Source of the DNA: Patescibacteria group bacterium
Lineage (GTDB): Bacteria; Patescibacteriota; Patescibacteriia; 2-12-FULL-60-25
Assembly: GCA_018063105.1 (NCBI GenBank)
Contig: JAGOQX010000008.1
Span: 1 to 38,744, forward strand
Length of the DNA stretch: 38,744 nucleotides
Direction: 5' to 3'
Position numbers and translations under genes: made by a program. Below the pieces are notes generated by a model that saw only the letters and a program-made list of their open reading frames with translations, did no database searches and was not told the origin of the DNA. This document shows, in pieces, positions 1-6,833 of this stretch. Numbering within the stretch: the stretch's first letter is position 1; every line of letters starts with the position of its first letter.

Positions 1-223
1 CTGCTGTGTCTTGGACCAATGCATTTTGTGCCATGAATGGTCCTTGTTGCGTGAGGACACTTACCGTTCGCAGCATGACGTCATAGGTACCTCCGGTCAT
101 CAGAATGGCGGCAAAAAAAGCTAATGGCCAGAACTGTTTATGCACCCATGCGGTACGAAGGGCATCTTGAATAACGGTTCGGTACAAAGGGGCATGTGAA
201 GATTGACGTGATGTGCGAATCAT
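1..223 (-). CDS. Integral membrane protein, N-terminal fragment cut by window edge
   Basis: Reading the minus strand from the ATG at 221-223 gives 74 open codons running off the window. The start is MIRTSRQSSHAPLYRTVIQD, then a tryptophan-rich stretch (AWVHKQFWPLAFFAAILMTGG) that looks like the first membrane segment. The layout 'A-W-x-H-K-x-F-W-hydrophobic-GG-Y' resembles a family of uncharacterised multi-spanning proteins that I recall from Patescibacteria, but I cannot name it. A TATACT -10 box ends 8 nt before the ATG, so the transcript would have almost no leader. Function unknown. Confidence 0.6.
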   Translation of the reverse strand, partial: MIRTSRQSSHAPLYRTVIQDALRTAWVHKQFWPLAFFAAILMTGGTYDVMLRTVSVLTQQGPFMAQNALVQDTA

Positions 224-242
224 ATAGGGAAAGTATATCACA

Positions 243-275
243 AAAAATCACCGGTTGTGTGTGCCGGTGATTTTT
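243..275 (-). terminator. Rho-independent terminator after ftsH
   Basis: Perfect 12-base arms (AAAAATCACCGG at 243-254 and its complement at 264-275) flank a 9-nt loop. On the minus strand the hairpin is followed by a T run, 16 nt after the ftsH stop. It also separates ftsH from the next minus-strand gene, whose -10 region starts just beyond. Confidence 0.85.
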
Positions 276-290
276 ATTTGTCGTGTGATT

Positions 291-2135
291 CTATGCTGTC
301 TTCTGCACGTTTTTTAGATTGGCTGCAGGGAGACCGATAGCCTTGTAGAAGTCGTCACGTTCGAGCGTTTCTTTCTCGAGAAGTTCAGTAACGATTCGAT
401 CCATCGCCTCACGATTTTCTGTGATGAGTTTTTCCGCTGTAGCCAATCCCTTTGAGATGATCGCATCGATTTCTTCATCGATCAACGTTGATTTCACCTC
501 TGAATAATCGCGGTTTTCGTGGATTTCACGACCGAGGAAAATCATGTCTTCTTGTTCGCCGTAGGTGCGTGGCCCAAGTTTGTCGCTCATGCCCCATTGC
601 GTGACCATGCTGCGAGCAATGCGTGTTGCATTCTTCATGTCGTTTGATGCGCCGGTCGTGATTTCTCCAAAGATCACTTTTTCAGCCGCATATCCACCCA
701 TGGCCATCGCGATATCTTCCGTGTATTCCGTTCGTGAGCGAGTTGTTCGATCCTCAATTGGCATGCGCAAGGTGTATCCAGCTGCGCGACCACGAGAGAT
801 GATGGAGACTTTTTGCACTGGATCCATGTGCGGTGAAAGATGAGACACGAGCGCGTGCCCAGCTTCGTGATATGCCGTGATTTTCCGCTCATCTGGATTC
901 ATCAAATGGCTCTTGCGTTCAGGACCAAGAAGAACCTTTTCAATGGAATCCAGAATCATCTGCATCGGAATGCTTGTGAGGTTCTTTCGTGCGGCAAAGA
1001 TTGCGGCTTCATTCATCAGGTTTTGCAAGTCAGCTCCGGAGAATCCTGGAGTTCGTTCTGCAATCTGTCTGAATGAAACGTCTGCATCAAGTGGCTTATT
1101 GCCAGCATGGATTTTGAGGATTGCTTCGCGGTCGTTAATGTCTGGCGGATCAAGCGTAACGCGACGATCAAAGCGACCTGGGCGGAGCAAGGCTGGATCA
1201 AGTACATCTGGTCGGTTTGTTGCGGCCATCACGATGACCCCTGCATTTGGTTCAAAACCGTCCATCTCGACGAGAATTTGGTTCAATGTTTGTTCACGTT
1301 CATCATGTGAACCGCCGAGTCCAGAGCCACGCTGACGACCGACGGCGTCAATTTCATCGATGAAGATGATGCATGGCGCACCCTTTTTCGCCTTGGCGAA
1401 TAAATCGCGAACACGGGAAGCGCCGACACCGACGAACATTTCGACGAACTCGGAACCGCTCATGTGGAAGAATGGAACATCGGCTTCACCGGCAACAGCG
1501 CGAGCAAGCAAGGTCTTTCCAGTTCCAGGTGAACCCATCAAGAGAACGCCCTTTGGAATCTTTGCGCCAAGGACGATGAATTTTTGTGGTTGTTTCAAGA
1601 ACTCGACAATCTCCGTCAGTTCTTCTTTTGCTTCTTTCACACCGGCAACGTTTGCGAACGTCACTTTGTCCTTTGCGTCTTTCTGCAATTCACGTGCGCC
1701 AGATTGGCCAAATGTCATGGCTTTGTTATTTTGACCTTGAACCTGTTTCAAGAAAAACCACATCACCGCAATCACGAGGATGAAGGGAAGGACGTTCGGA
1801 ATGATGATGCCGAGCCAGTACGCGAAGCCAGTTCCGTCCTTGATTTCAATCGGAAGTGAGCGAAGTTTTTCTGCGTCAACGCCATAGTTCTTCAGCGTTG
1901 ATGTGAGTCCATCGCCAGACTCTTTCATCGTCTCAACCTTGGTTCCGTCCATTTTGGTGGACTCGATTTGGGATCCCTGGACAACAATCGACTTAATCTG
2001 CCCATCTTGGATAGATTTCGCCAACGTAGAAATGTCCATTTTGCTGGTAGAATCGACATTCACAAATGCCAGCGCAACGCCCACTAATACGAGCGAACCG
2101 GCGAAAATAAGGATATTTTTAACAGTGGAGTTCAT
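291..2135 (-). CDS. ftsH: ATP-dependent zinc metalloprotease FtsH
   Basis: 614 residues, a normal FtsH length. Order: TM1 (about 8-24), extracytoplasmic domain, TM2 (about 107-128), AAA+ ATPase, then M41 peptidase. The Walker A motif is GSPGTGKT at 201-208 (most family members have GPPGTGKT), Walker B is [11 protein letters not shown] from 256, and the second region of homology ends in RPGRFDRR near 318-325. The zinc site is HEAGH at 423-427 and the likely third ligand is D499 in [10 protein letters not shown]. FtsH is a membrane-anchored hexamer that degrades misfolded membrane proteins and short-lived regulators. It is monocistronic: own promoter upstream and a terminator 16 nt downstream. 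No Shine-Dalgarno sequence is seen before the ATG. Confidence 0.98.
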   Translation of the reverse strand: MNSTVKNILIFAGSLVLVGVALAFVNVDSTSKMDISTLAKSIQDGQIKSIVVQGSQIESTKMDGTKVETMKESGDGLTSTLKNYGVDAEKLRSLPIEIKDGTGFAYWLGIIIPNVLPFILVIAVMWFFLKQVQGQNNKAMTFGQSGARELQKDAKDKVTFANVAGVKEAKEELTEIVEFLKQPQKFIVLGAKIPKGVLLMGSPGTGKTLLARAVAGEADVPFFHMSGSEFVEMFVGVGASRVRDLFAKAKKGAPCIIFIDEIDAVGRQRGSGLGGSHDEREQTLNQILVEMDGFEPNAGVIVMAATNRPDVLDPALLRPGRFDRRVTLDPPDINDREAILKIHAGNKPLDADVSFRQIAERTPGFSGADLQNLMNEAAIFAARKNLTSIPMQMILDSIEKVLLGPERKSHLMNPDERKITAYHEAGHALVSHLSPHMDPVQKVSIISRGRAAGYTLRMPIEDRTTRSRTEYTEDIAMAMGGYAAEKVIFGEITTGASNDMKNATRIARSMVTQWGMSDKLGPRTYGEQEDMIFLGREIHENRDYSEVKSTLIDEEIDAIISKGLATAEKLITENREAMDRIVTELLEKETLERDDFYKAIGLPAANLKNVQKTA

Positions 2136-2154
2136 AGGAATGGTTGTACTTGGC

Positions 2155-2183
2155 AGAGTATCCGAGCCAGCGGTCTTTGTCGA
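2155..2183 (-). promoter_or_regulatory. Promoter of ftsH
   Basis: On the minus strand: TCGACA (2178-2183), 17-bp spacer, TACTCT (2155-2160). The predicted transcript start is about 13 nt before the ATG. It lies back to back with the promoter of the MazF-like gene. Confidence 0.6.
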
Positions 2184-2212
2184 GGGTTTGGCTGAAATCT
2201 AGAGATTTGATA

Positions 2213-2247
2213 TTGACGGACGAGTATTTTTATGGCAGCGGTATAAA
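2213..2247 (+). promoter_or_regulatory. Promoter/regulatory motif of the MazF-like gene
   Basis: TTGACG at 2213-2218, then ATGGCAGCGGTATA at 2232-2245, the last bases of which form the -10 box TATAAA (2242-2247). The spacing between the TTGACG and TATAAA boxes is 23 bp, long for sigma-70. The same TTGAC-N14-ATGGCAGCGGTATA arrangement recurs at 5426-5458. The -10 ends 6 nt before the ATG, so the mRNA should be leaderless. Confidence 0.55.
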
Positions 2248-2253
2248 GAGGGT

Positions 2254-2673
2254 ATGGAAAAAGATTTTTTTGGTTGGCATACGAAGAAGGCTCAAATTGA
2301 GTCGTCCTATCATTCGCCATATTTTTATGAACGCGAAATTTGGTGGTGTTCGATTGGTTTGAACGTTGGAACGGAAGAGGATGGAAAACGTGATCAGTTT
2401 CATCGGCCAGTGATTGTGTTTCGTAAATTCAATAAAGATTTATTATGGGGTTTGCCTATGTCATCTCATACGAAGCGGTCGAATCACTATTTTCCGTTTC
2501 TGTTTCGTGGAAAAGAACGGTCGATTTTGCTTTCGCAGATTCGTGTATTAAGTGCGAAAAGATTGGTAAACCGAATGGGTAAGATGGAGGGGATGGATTT
2601 TCGGCGACTAGACGAAATGTTTTCTGCATTATTAAAACAAACAGACCCCCTTCGGGGCCTGCGGGGGCTATGA
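2254..2673 (+). CDS. PemK/MazF-family toxin-like endoribonuclease
   Basis: 139 residues. EREIWWCSIGLNVG (about 26-39), the RPVIVFRKFN strand (51-60), a GLPMSSHTK strand and LLSQIRVLSAKRL near 92-104 match the small-barrel PemK/MazF fold. The Arg of RPV and the Ser/Gln of LSQIR lie where the RNA-cleaving residues of the family sit. Family members cut mRNA and are usually paired with a small antitoxin gene immediately upstream. Here none is present: ftsH is divergent 118 bp away and the transcript seems leaderless. It may be a solitary member with a regulatory role. The last ten codons (TDPLRGLRGL) come from a GC-rich palindromic tract (2645-2670) unlike the rest of the gene and may be a late 3' extension. 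Confidence 0.8.
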   Translation: MEKDFFGWHTKKAQIESSYHSPYFYEREIWWCSIGLNVGTEEDGKRDQFHRPVIVFRKFNKDLLWGLPMSSHTKRSNHYFPFLFRGKERSILLSQIRVLSAKRLVNRMGKMEGMDFRRLDEMFSALLKQTDPLRGLRGL

Positions 2674-2752
2674 GAGCCGTTGTAATCTTAATTATAATGA
2701 ATTTTAATCAAATGTCAATACGAAAGTTGAACGAGGTATGCTACCGATTTTT

Positions 2753-3271
2753 TTATCGGGTTCTTTCATTGATGGTGGATTCCTCCGCTTGTTTTTTTGG
2801 CCAAAAGCTTCCAAGTATAACGTAATAAAATGATCTTTTTATTATTGTAAAAATTAATATTAATAGTCCTCCGGCTATTGCTGAATAAAGTATTGCGGTG
2901 ATTGTATTTCCTGTGATCACATTTTCCGAAGTGACCTTATACATGGGTGTAAACCCAGTGAAGGGCATTCCATTTTCTTTAAAGTCATTTTTGAATCCAC
3001 AGATTAAAGATGCTTCTTTAGATCGATCTAGAAATTCATTCTCACTCGTAAGATCACTAGGCGTGATTAGGATCCTCGCATCATTCCATGCTAGGAAGTT
3101 TTTGTTTGTTTTGTCACCGCAGTAGAGACGATAATCATTGTTGATTTTTGCTGAGTATTTTGAAAAAATAAAGAAACAAATAATTAATATGCCAACAATT
3201 AGTGTGGACCCATAGATCAACTGAAACAATCGATACCAGCTTTTGTTAGTGAGATCAATAATTGTTTTCAT
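2753..3271 (-). CDS. Two-TM membrane protein of unknown function
   Basis: 172 residues. A first membrane helix (about 17-37) and a second (about 122-145) flank an extracytoplasmic domain of about 85 residues with two cysteines (in YCGDK and ICGFK) that could form a disulfide. A short basic cytoplasmic tail follows. Its ATG overlaps the stop of the upstream 66-residue gene by 4 bp (ATGA), so the two are translationally coupled. It is more AT-rich than its neighbours. I do not recognise the family. The 2674-2752 stretch downstream holds no clear terminator, only a weak 5-bp hairpin around the stop. Confidence 0.7.
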   Translation of the reverse strand: MKTIIDLTNKSWYRLFQLIYGSTLIVGILIICFFIFSKYSAKINNDYRLYCGDKTNKNFLAWNDARILITPSDLTSENEFLDRSKEASLICGFKNDFKENGMPFTGFTPMYKVTSENVITGNTITAILYSAIAGGLLILIFTIIKRSFYYVILGSFWPKKQAEESTINERTR

Positions 3272-3468
3272 ATGGATTTTATTTCTACTATAAATCCATC
3301 ATCGTGATATTCTTTGGCAATATTATCAATTCTCTTTAGTGCATCCTTCTCTTCAACGCAAGAATAGTCGTCATCAATATTTGTGATTTTTGTTCCTTCG
3401 AACACCACGGCTTTTAAGTACCATTTACCGTCTGGGTATTGAGAATGGGACACTACAATCTTTTTCAT
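3268..3468 (-). CDS. Small unknown protein, 66 aa
   Basis: MKKIVVSHSQYPDGKWYLKA... a short alpha/beta protein without membrane segments; one cysteine; ends in IVEIKSI. It has its own strong promoter (TTGTGG-17-TATACT) whose -10 ends 8 nt before the ATG, so it is nearly leaderless. It overlaps the following two-TM gene by 4 bp. No family recognised; the coupling suggests the two products act together. Confidence 0.65.
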   Translation of the reverse strand: MKKIVVSHSQYPDGKWYLKAVVFEGTKITNIDDDYSCVEEKDALKRIDNIAKEYHDDGFIVEIKSI

Positions 3469-3476
3469 ATGAATGA

Positions 3477-3505
3477 AGTATATTTCTTTTTGGTTGAATC
3501 CACAA
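3477..3505 (-). promoter_or_regulatory. Promoter of the 66-aa/172-aa gene pair
   Basis: Minus strand: TTGTGG (3500-3505), 17-bp spacer, TATACT (3477-3482), then 8 nt to the ATG. Confidence 0.65.
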
Positions 3506-3544
3506 AAAAATAAGGTTTGTTGGGATGAACGAGTGTGTAATTCA

Positions 3545-3570
3545 AAACCCCGACCATCAGGCCGGGGTTT
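3545..3570 (-). terminator. Rho-independent terminator after rpsA
   Basis: AAACCCCG (3545-3552) pairs with CGGGGTTT (3563-3570). On the minus strand the hairpin ends in a short T-rich tail, 12 nt after the S1 stop codon. Confidence 0.8.
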
Positions 3571-3582
3571 CTGCTTTGGCTT

Positions 3583-4710
3583 TTACGCCGCAACTTCTTC
3601 CTTCTTTTCGTCTTTGTTCTTTCGCAAGGAAAGGCCAAGGCGATGATTTTCTGGATCGATGGTCACGATGCGGAAGTCGAATTCGTCTCCGACGCGCGCG
3701 ATTTCGTTGACGTCCTTCACCGGCTTGCTCGAGAGCTCGCTGATGTGGGCCAACCCGTGAATATCTGGGTCAAGTTCCACGAACAACCCGAATGGATTGA
3801 TCTTGAGAACACGACCGCGGACCATGTCGTTGACCTTGAAGCGGCTGGCGACGTTCTTCCAAGGATCGTCGACGAGTTTCTTCATGGACAAGAAGATCTT
3901 TGAACCTTCGATGTTGATGATTTCAGCGCGAACGTGATCGCCGACCTTCAAGACATCGCGAGGGTGATCAATGCGTTGCCAAGCAATTTCTGAAATGTGG
4001 ACTAAACCTTCCAAGTTGACGTCGAAGCGAACGAACGCGCCGAAGTCTGTGACAGCTGTGACATCTCCTTCGACCGTGCTTCCAACCTGGTATTTGGACA
4101 ACACGCTCTCTTGTTTGGTTTCCCAAACAGCTTTTTCAGAGACGATCAGCTTTTCGCCTTCTTCGTTGACATCAAGGACTTTGACGTCCAAGGCGGTTCC
4201 AACTAACGTTTTCAACTTTTCCAAAATGCGAGCTTTTTCTCCGCCAGCAACACGTGGATAGTTTTCCGGTGAAAGCTGCGACACTGGCAAAAAGCCAGCG
4301 ACACCTTCCAAGCGAATGATCAACCCACCCTTGTTTGCCTCGAGAACTTTGACAGGAACCACGACAGCGCTCGTGAATAATTCCTTGAGCTTCTCCCAAG
4401 ACTTCTTGCGATCAGCACCCTTCAATGAGAGTTCAAGTTCGCCGAATTCGTTGTCGTTGTCGATGACGGTGGCTTCGATTTCGTCGCCAACGGTCAAGTG
4501 CAAGTTTGCGTCCAATTCTGGTCCGCGGACAATACCAATGGTCATCCCACCGATATCCATGCGCACCTCATTGCGACCAACTGCGATGACAGCACCCTTC
4601 ACCGTGTCGCCCTTCTTCGGGAACGTGGTGTAGGTTTCCTCACTCAACAACTTCTCCAACTCCGTCTCAGCGCCCTTCGCTGTAACTTTCTTTGTAATTG
4701 ATGTAGACAT
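3583..4710 (-). CDS. rpsA: 30S ribosomal protein S1, four S1 domains
   Basis: 375 residues with four OB-fold S1 repeats at about 34-99, 115-192, 208-277 and 293-364. Repeat 3 (GDVTAVTDFGAFVRFD...GLVHISEI) and repeat 4 (GRVLKINPFGLFVELD...GLAHISELS) carry the canonical RNA-binding signature; repeats 1 and 2 are more divergent, as expected for the ribosome-docking end. E. coli S1 has six repeats; four is typical of Gram-positive and reduced genomes. The protein recruits mRNA to the 30S subunit. The C-terminus is a short Lys/Glu-rich tail. Monocistronic, with its own promoter, a leader of about 110 nt and a terminator. Confidence 0.95.
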   Translation of the reverse strand: MSTSITKKVTAKGAETELEKLLSEETYTTFPKKGDTVKGAVIAVGRNEVRMDIGGMTIGIVRGPELDANLHLTVGDEIEATVIDNDNEFGELELSLKGADRKKSWEKLKELFTSAVVVPVKVLEANKGGLIIRLEGVAGFLPVSQLSPENYPRVAGGEKARILEKLKTLVGTALDVKVLDVNEEGEKLIVSEKAVWETKQESVLSKYQVGSTVEGDVTAVTDFGAFVRFDVNLEGLVHISEIAWQRIDHPRDVLKVGDHVRAEIINIEGSKIFLSMKKLVDDPWKNVASRFKVNDMVRGRVLKINPFGLFVELDPDIHGLAHISELSSKPVKDVNEIARVGDEFDFRIVTIDPENHRLGLSLRKNKDEKKEEVAA

Positions 4711-4825
4711 AAAACCTGTTATTTAACCTTCCCTGATCAAAATCGTCTTGAAATAAGCCGACCAGACGGAAAGTGCTGAATCGCCTCTAAAAGAGGACGA
4801 AATCCAACGAGAATAATGTGGAACG
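4711..4825 (-). promoter_or_regulatory. Long 5' leader of the S1 mRNA
   Basis: About 110 nt separate the predicted transcript start (near 4819) from the S1 ATG, in a window where most leaders are under 15 nt. It contains a small hairpin (CCTCT 4784-4788 / AGAGG 4792-4796) and no Shine-Dalgarno sequence close to the ATG. S1 autoregulation through its own leader is established in E. coli; applying it here is inference. Confidence 0.4.
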
Positions 4826-4854
4826 ACTATACCGGAATCACGGTTTTTTGGCAA
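4826..4854 (-). promoter_or_regulatory. Promoter of rpsA
   Basis: Minus strand: TTGCCA (4849-4854), 17-bp spacer ending in CCGG, TATAGT (4826-4831). A near-consensus sigma-70 promoter. Confidence 0.75.
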
Positions 4855-4895
4855 GTGTTGGGGGTTTTCTGGGGGATTTTGGTGGGGTGAGGGGG

Positions 4896-4924
4896 TTGAC
4901 GGAATCGTGTTTTTGTGCTAAATT
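4896..4924 (+). promoter_or_regulatory. Promoter of the 107-aa orphan gene
   Basis: TTGACG (4896-4901), exactly 17 bp, TAAATT (4919-4924). The transcript would have a leader of about 70 nt before the ATG at 5000. Confidence 0.6.
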
Positions 4925-4999
4925 AACAAGTCGAAATCGCCCAAAGCGATGTGACCGTTTTGTGCCCGGAAGGCCATAACGTGATGAGTAGGAGCGCGT

Positions 5000-5323
5000 A
5001 TGCATATTGACCTCCGGAAGATTCGTGAGAAAAGCCGGTCCGCCTCGCGTGACGAGGATAGGAGGCGAAAGGCCTTCATCCTCCAGGGGATCGTTCCCGT
5101 GATCGAAGCCGCAGCTGAGAGGGGTGAGTACTTCGCCGCCATCATGGTGCTTCGGCATCCGAAGGATGGTCCGGAAATCCATCAGAATGACGACGGTAGC
5201 GATCTCAAGGGGGTCGCTGCCGAGGTCTTCACCTACTGCGTCGCCATGGAGCTGGATCCCTGGGTCAGCCCGATCCACGACGCACACGTCAGCGCCCGCT
5301 ACAGCATCGTCGTCCACTGGTAG
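5000..5323 (+). CDS. Unknown 107-aa protein, GC-rich codon use
   Basis: The ATG at 5000 is preceded by a clear Shine-Dalgarno sequence (AGGAG, 6 nt spacing), unusual in this window. The product MHIDLRKIREKSRSASRDED... is basic at the N-terminus, then has a helical segment (GIVPVIEAAAERGEYFAAIMVL) and a histidine-containing C-terminus (SPIHDAHVSARYSIVVHW). No family recognised. Codon choice is markedly G/C-ending compared with flanking genes and resembles the 16-20 kb cluster. It has its own promoter and a large compound terminator. Overlapping minus-strand reading frames (4838-5359) were judged shadows, because the plus-strand gene has promoter, SD and terminator in order. Confidence 0.7.
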   Translation: MHIDLRKIREKSRSASRDEDRRRKAFILQGIVPVIEAAAERGEYFAAIMVLRHPKDGPEIHQNDDGSDLKGVAAEVFTYCVAMELDPWVSPIHDAHVSARYSIVVHW

Positions 5324-5343
5324 TGTTGTCCGCCCATCCGGCG

Positions 5344-5405
5344 ACAGAAGGCCCGTCACAATCCGTGACGATCTCGCCCTCTGTCGTCACGGATGGGCTT
5401 TCTGT
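5344..5405 (+). terminator. Compound hairpin terminator
   Basis: ATCCGTGACG (5361-5370) pairs with CGTCACGGAT (5385-5394), and outer arms ACAGAA/TTCTGT (5344-5349, 5400-5405) with GCCC/GGGC extend it around a bulge. It starts 20 nt after the stop of the 107-aa gene. The T tract is short. Confidence 0.6.
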
Positions 5406-5425
5406 TTGAGCTCAAGATTTCGATG

Positions 5426-5460
5426 TTGACAATCTATCCATTCCATGGCAGCGGTATAGT
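5426..5460 (+). promoter_or_regulatory. Second copy of the TTGAC-N14-ATGGCAGCGGTATA motif
   Basis: TTGACA (5426-5431), ATGGCAGCGGTATA (5445-5458) and -10 TATAGT (5455-5460). Box spacing is 23 bp, identical to the copy upstream of the MazF-like gene at 2213-2247. It lies directly upstream of the first NYN gene. Confidence 0.5.
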
Positions 5461-5466
5461 ATGGGT

Positions 5467-5978
5467 TCACGAAATACGATAGACCGAAATAATTTGCGTT
5501 TATTGATAGTCAAAATGTATATTTGAGCATAAAGGAGTTAGGCTGGAGGATAAATTATCGAAAATTTAGAAGATATCTTTTTGAGAAATACGGTGTAACG
5601 AGTGCATTTTTGTTTATCGGATACGTCGAAAAAAATACGAGTTTATACAAGGAACTCGAGAATGCAGGTTTTATTTGTATATTCAAACCGACCTTAACGT
5701 GGAAAGACGGAACGACAAAAGGAAACTGTGACGCGGAGCTCTTGCTTCATACAATGATCGAATACCCGAATTTTCAAAAGGCAATTATCGTGAACGGCGA
5801 TGGAGATTTTTTCTGTCTCGTGAAGCATCTTATCGTGAAGAACAAGTTTGAAGCTTTATTTATTCCAAATAAACGCAAATTTTCAGCTCTCTTAAAAGAT
5901 TTCCGCGTTCGCCCATTTCTACGTTTTATGAACGATTTGTCGGACAAGATATCAGATAAAAAAGAAAAGGCCCCATAA
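5467..5978 (+). CDS. NYN-domain (DUF88-like) RNase-like protein, 5' end frameshifted; probable pseudogene
   Basis: From 5493 the frame reads FAFIDSQNVYLS..., colinear with the intact paralog at 6834-7367 (FAFIDGQNLFMG...). It continues through KGNCDAELL and VNGDGDFFCLV, so the NYN acidic residues (Asp of FIDSQN, Asp of NCDAE, both Asp of GDGD) are all encoded. However, a TAA at 5490 precedes FAFID in this frame, and the upstream residues matching the paralog's N-terminus lie in the neighbouring frame. One missing T in the TTTG at 5493-5496 would explain it. There is also no ATG where the paralog has one: by alignment the start would be near 5467 (TCA). The longest ordinary reading starts at TTG 5523 and lacks the first catalytic Asp. 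Either a recent pseudogene or a sequence error. NYN proteins are PIN-like, metal-dependent RNases. Confidence 0.65.
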
Positions 5979-6108
5979 GGACGGAACCTTGTCGGGTTAT
6001 CTTCTCCATTCGTGATATCTATAAGATAATAGAGGAAGAATGGTTTTGTTTTAATATCTTATCTCGGGTTCTTGCTCTGTTACATTTGATGAGCGTATCT
6101 CCAAACGC
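5979..6108. other. Intergenic stretch between NYN-like gene and 160-aa gene
   Basis: No reading frame. An 8-bp perfect inverted repeat ATAAGATA (6021-6028) / TATCTTAT (6055-6062) encloses a T-rich loop. It could be a weak terminator or an operator; nothing else is seen. Confidence 0.3.
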
Positions 6109-6138
6109 TTGCGTTTCCTGTCACGTCTGTTATATAAT
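6109..6138 (+). promoter_or_regulatory. Promoter of the 160-aa gene
   Basis: TTGCGT (6109-6114), 18 bp, TATAAT (6133-6138). The leader to the ATG at 6172 is about 27 nt. Confidence 0.6.
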
Positions 6139-6171
6139 ATGTTCATAATTCATTAATTATTTTAATTTTTT

Positions 6172-6654
6172 ATGCCTAATCCAGAGGTATTTATAAGTGA
6201 CCGTCAGTCAATTGATGAGCAGAAACGTAGTCACAAACTTTCTGCTGAAGAAGTAGCCGGAGTGGGGGGGGCTGGTGAGCGTCGAGAGCAAAGAGATGAG
6301 CTTTACGTGGCACTCGAAGCAAAGGTAAGAGAGGCGCTTCCAAACGAAGAAATTACGATCGACGATGGTGAGCATGATGCTGCTTGGGCTAGTGCGCATG
6401 GAGTTGCCTTTGTTTTACAGCACGGAAAATTCAATGGATTATATCATACACAAAGAATCGGGGTATGGCCATATAGTGAGGAGCAAGATGCGCATTATAA
6501 GAGAGCGTCATCAAAGCCACTCATTATGGAAGTTAATGGAAAAAAATACTGGGTGCAATTTGAAGGCGAGCAGTTAGCTGGAAATGAACTTGGGGATGCC
6601 GTGATCAATGGGCTAAAATCCCTTGGAGGAAAAGAAGTCGAAATTGACCGGTAA
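6172..6654 (+). CDS. Unknown soluble protein, 160 aa
   Basis: MPNPEVFISDRQSIDEQKRS... The first 50 residues are polar and helical (KLSAEEVAGVGGAGERREQRDEL). The remainder looks like a compact alpha/beta domain (GVAFVLQHGKFNGLYHTQRIGVWPYSEEQDAHYKRA, KYWVQFEGEQLAG). No membrane segment, no cysteine, no recognised motif. It has its own promoter and terminator, so it is a single-gene unit between the two NYN genes. The G7 run at 6266-6272 is a possible frameshift hot spot, but the frame stays open across it. Confidence 0.65.
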   Translation: MPNPEVFISDRQSIDEQKRSHKLSAEEVAGVGGAGERREQRDELYVALEAKVREALPNEEITIDDGEHDAAWASAHGVAFVLQHGKFNGLYHTQRIGVWPYSEEQDAHYKRASSKPLIMEVNGKKYWVQFEGEQLAGNELGDAVINGLKSLGGKEVEIDR

Positions 6655-6708
6655 TACTCCATTTTTCTTTCGTCTTCTGCAAAATTGAACTGTAGAAAAA
6701 AATAATTG

Positions 6709-6732
6709 ACCATCGGATTCGTGTCGGGTGGT
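6709..6732 (+). terminator. Terminator after the 160-aa gene
   Basis: ACCATC (6709-6714) pairs with GGTGGT (6727-6732, one G-T pair) and is followed by two T-rich runs. Confidence 0.65.
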
Positions 6733-6752
6733 TTTTTATTTTTTTTGTGTTA

Positions 6753-6781
6753 TTGGCATAAACCTTTTGAGTTTCTATGCT
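6753..6781 (+). promoter_or_regulatory. Promoter of the second NYN gene
   Basis: TTGGCA (6753-6758), 17 bp, TATGCT (6776-6781). The leader would be about 46 nt to the preferred ATG at 6834. Confidence 0.6.
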
Positions 6782-6833
6782 GTTAACGTGTGGAGTATTG
6801 GGTTCTATATCAAATATGATGATATGCGAGTCT

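Noticed and set aside
4838-5359. Long minus-strand frame (173 codons) over the 107-aa gene
   Set aside because: No promoter or SD; the plus strand has promoter, SD and terminator in order; the product is a low-complexity shadow.
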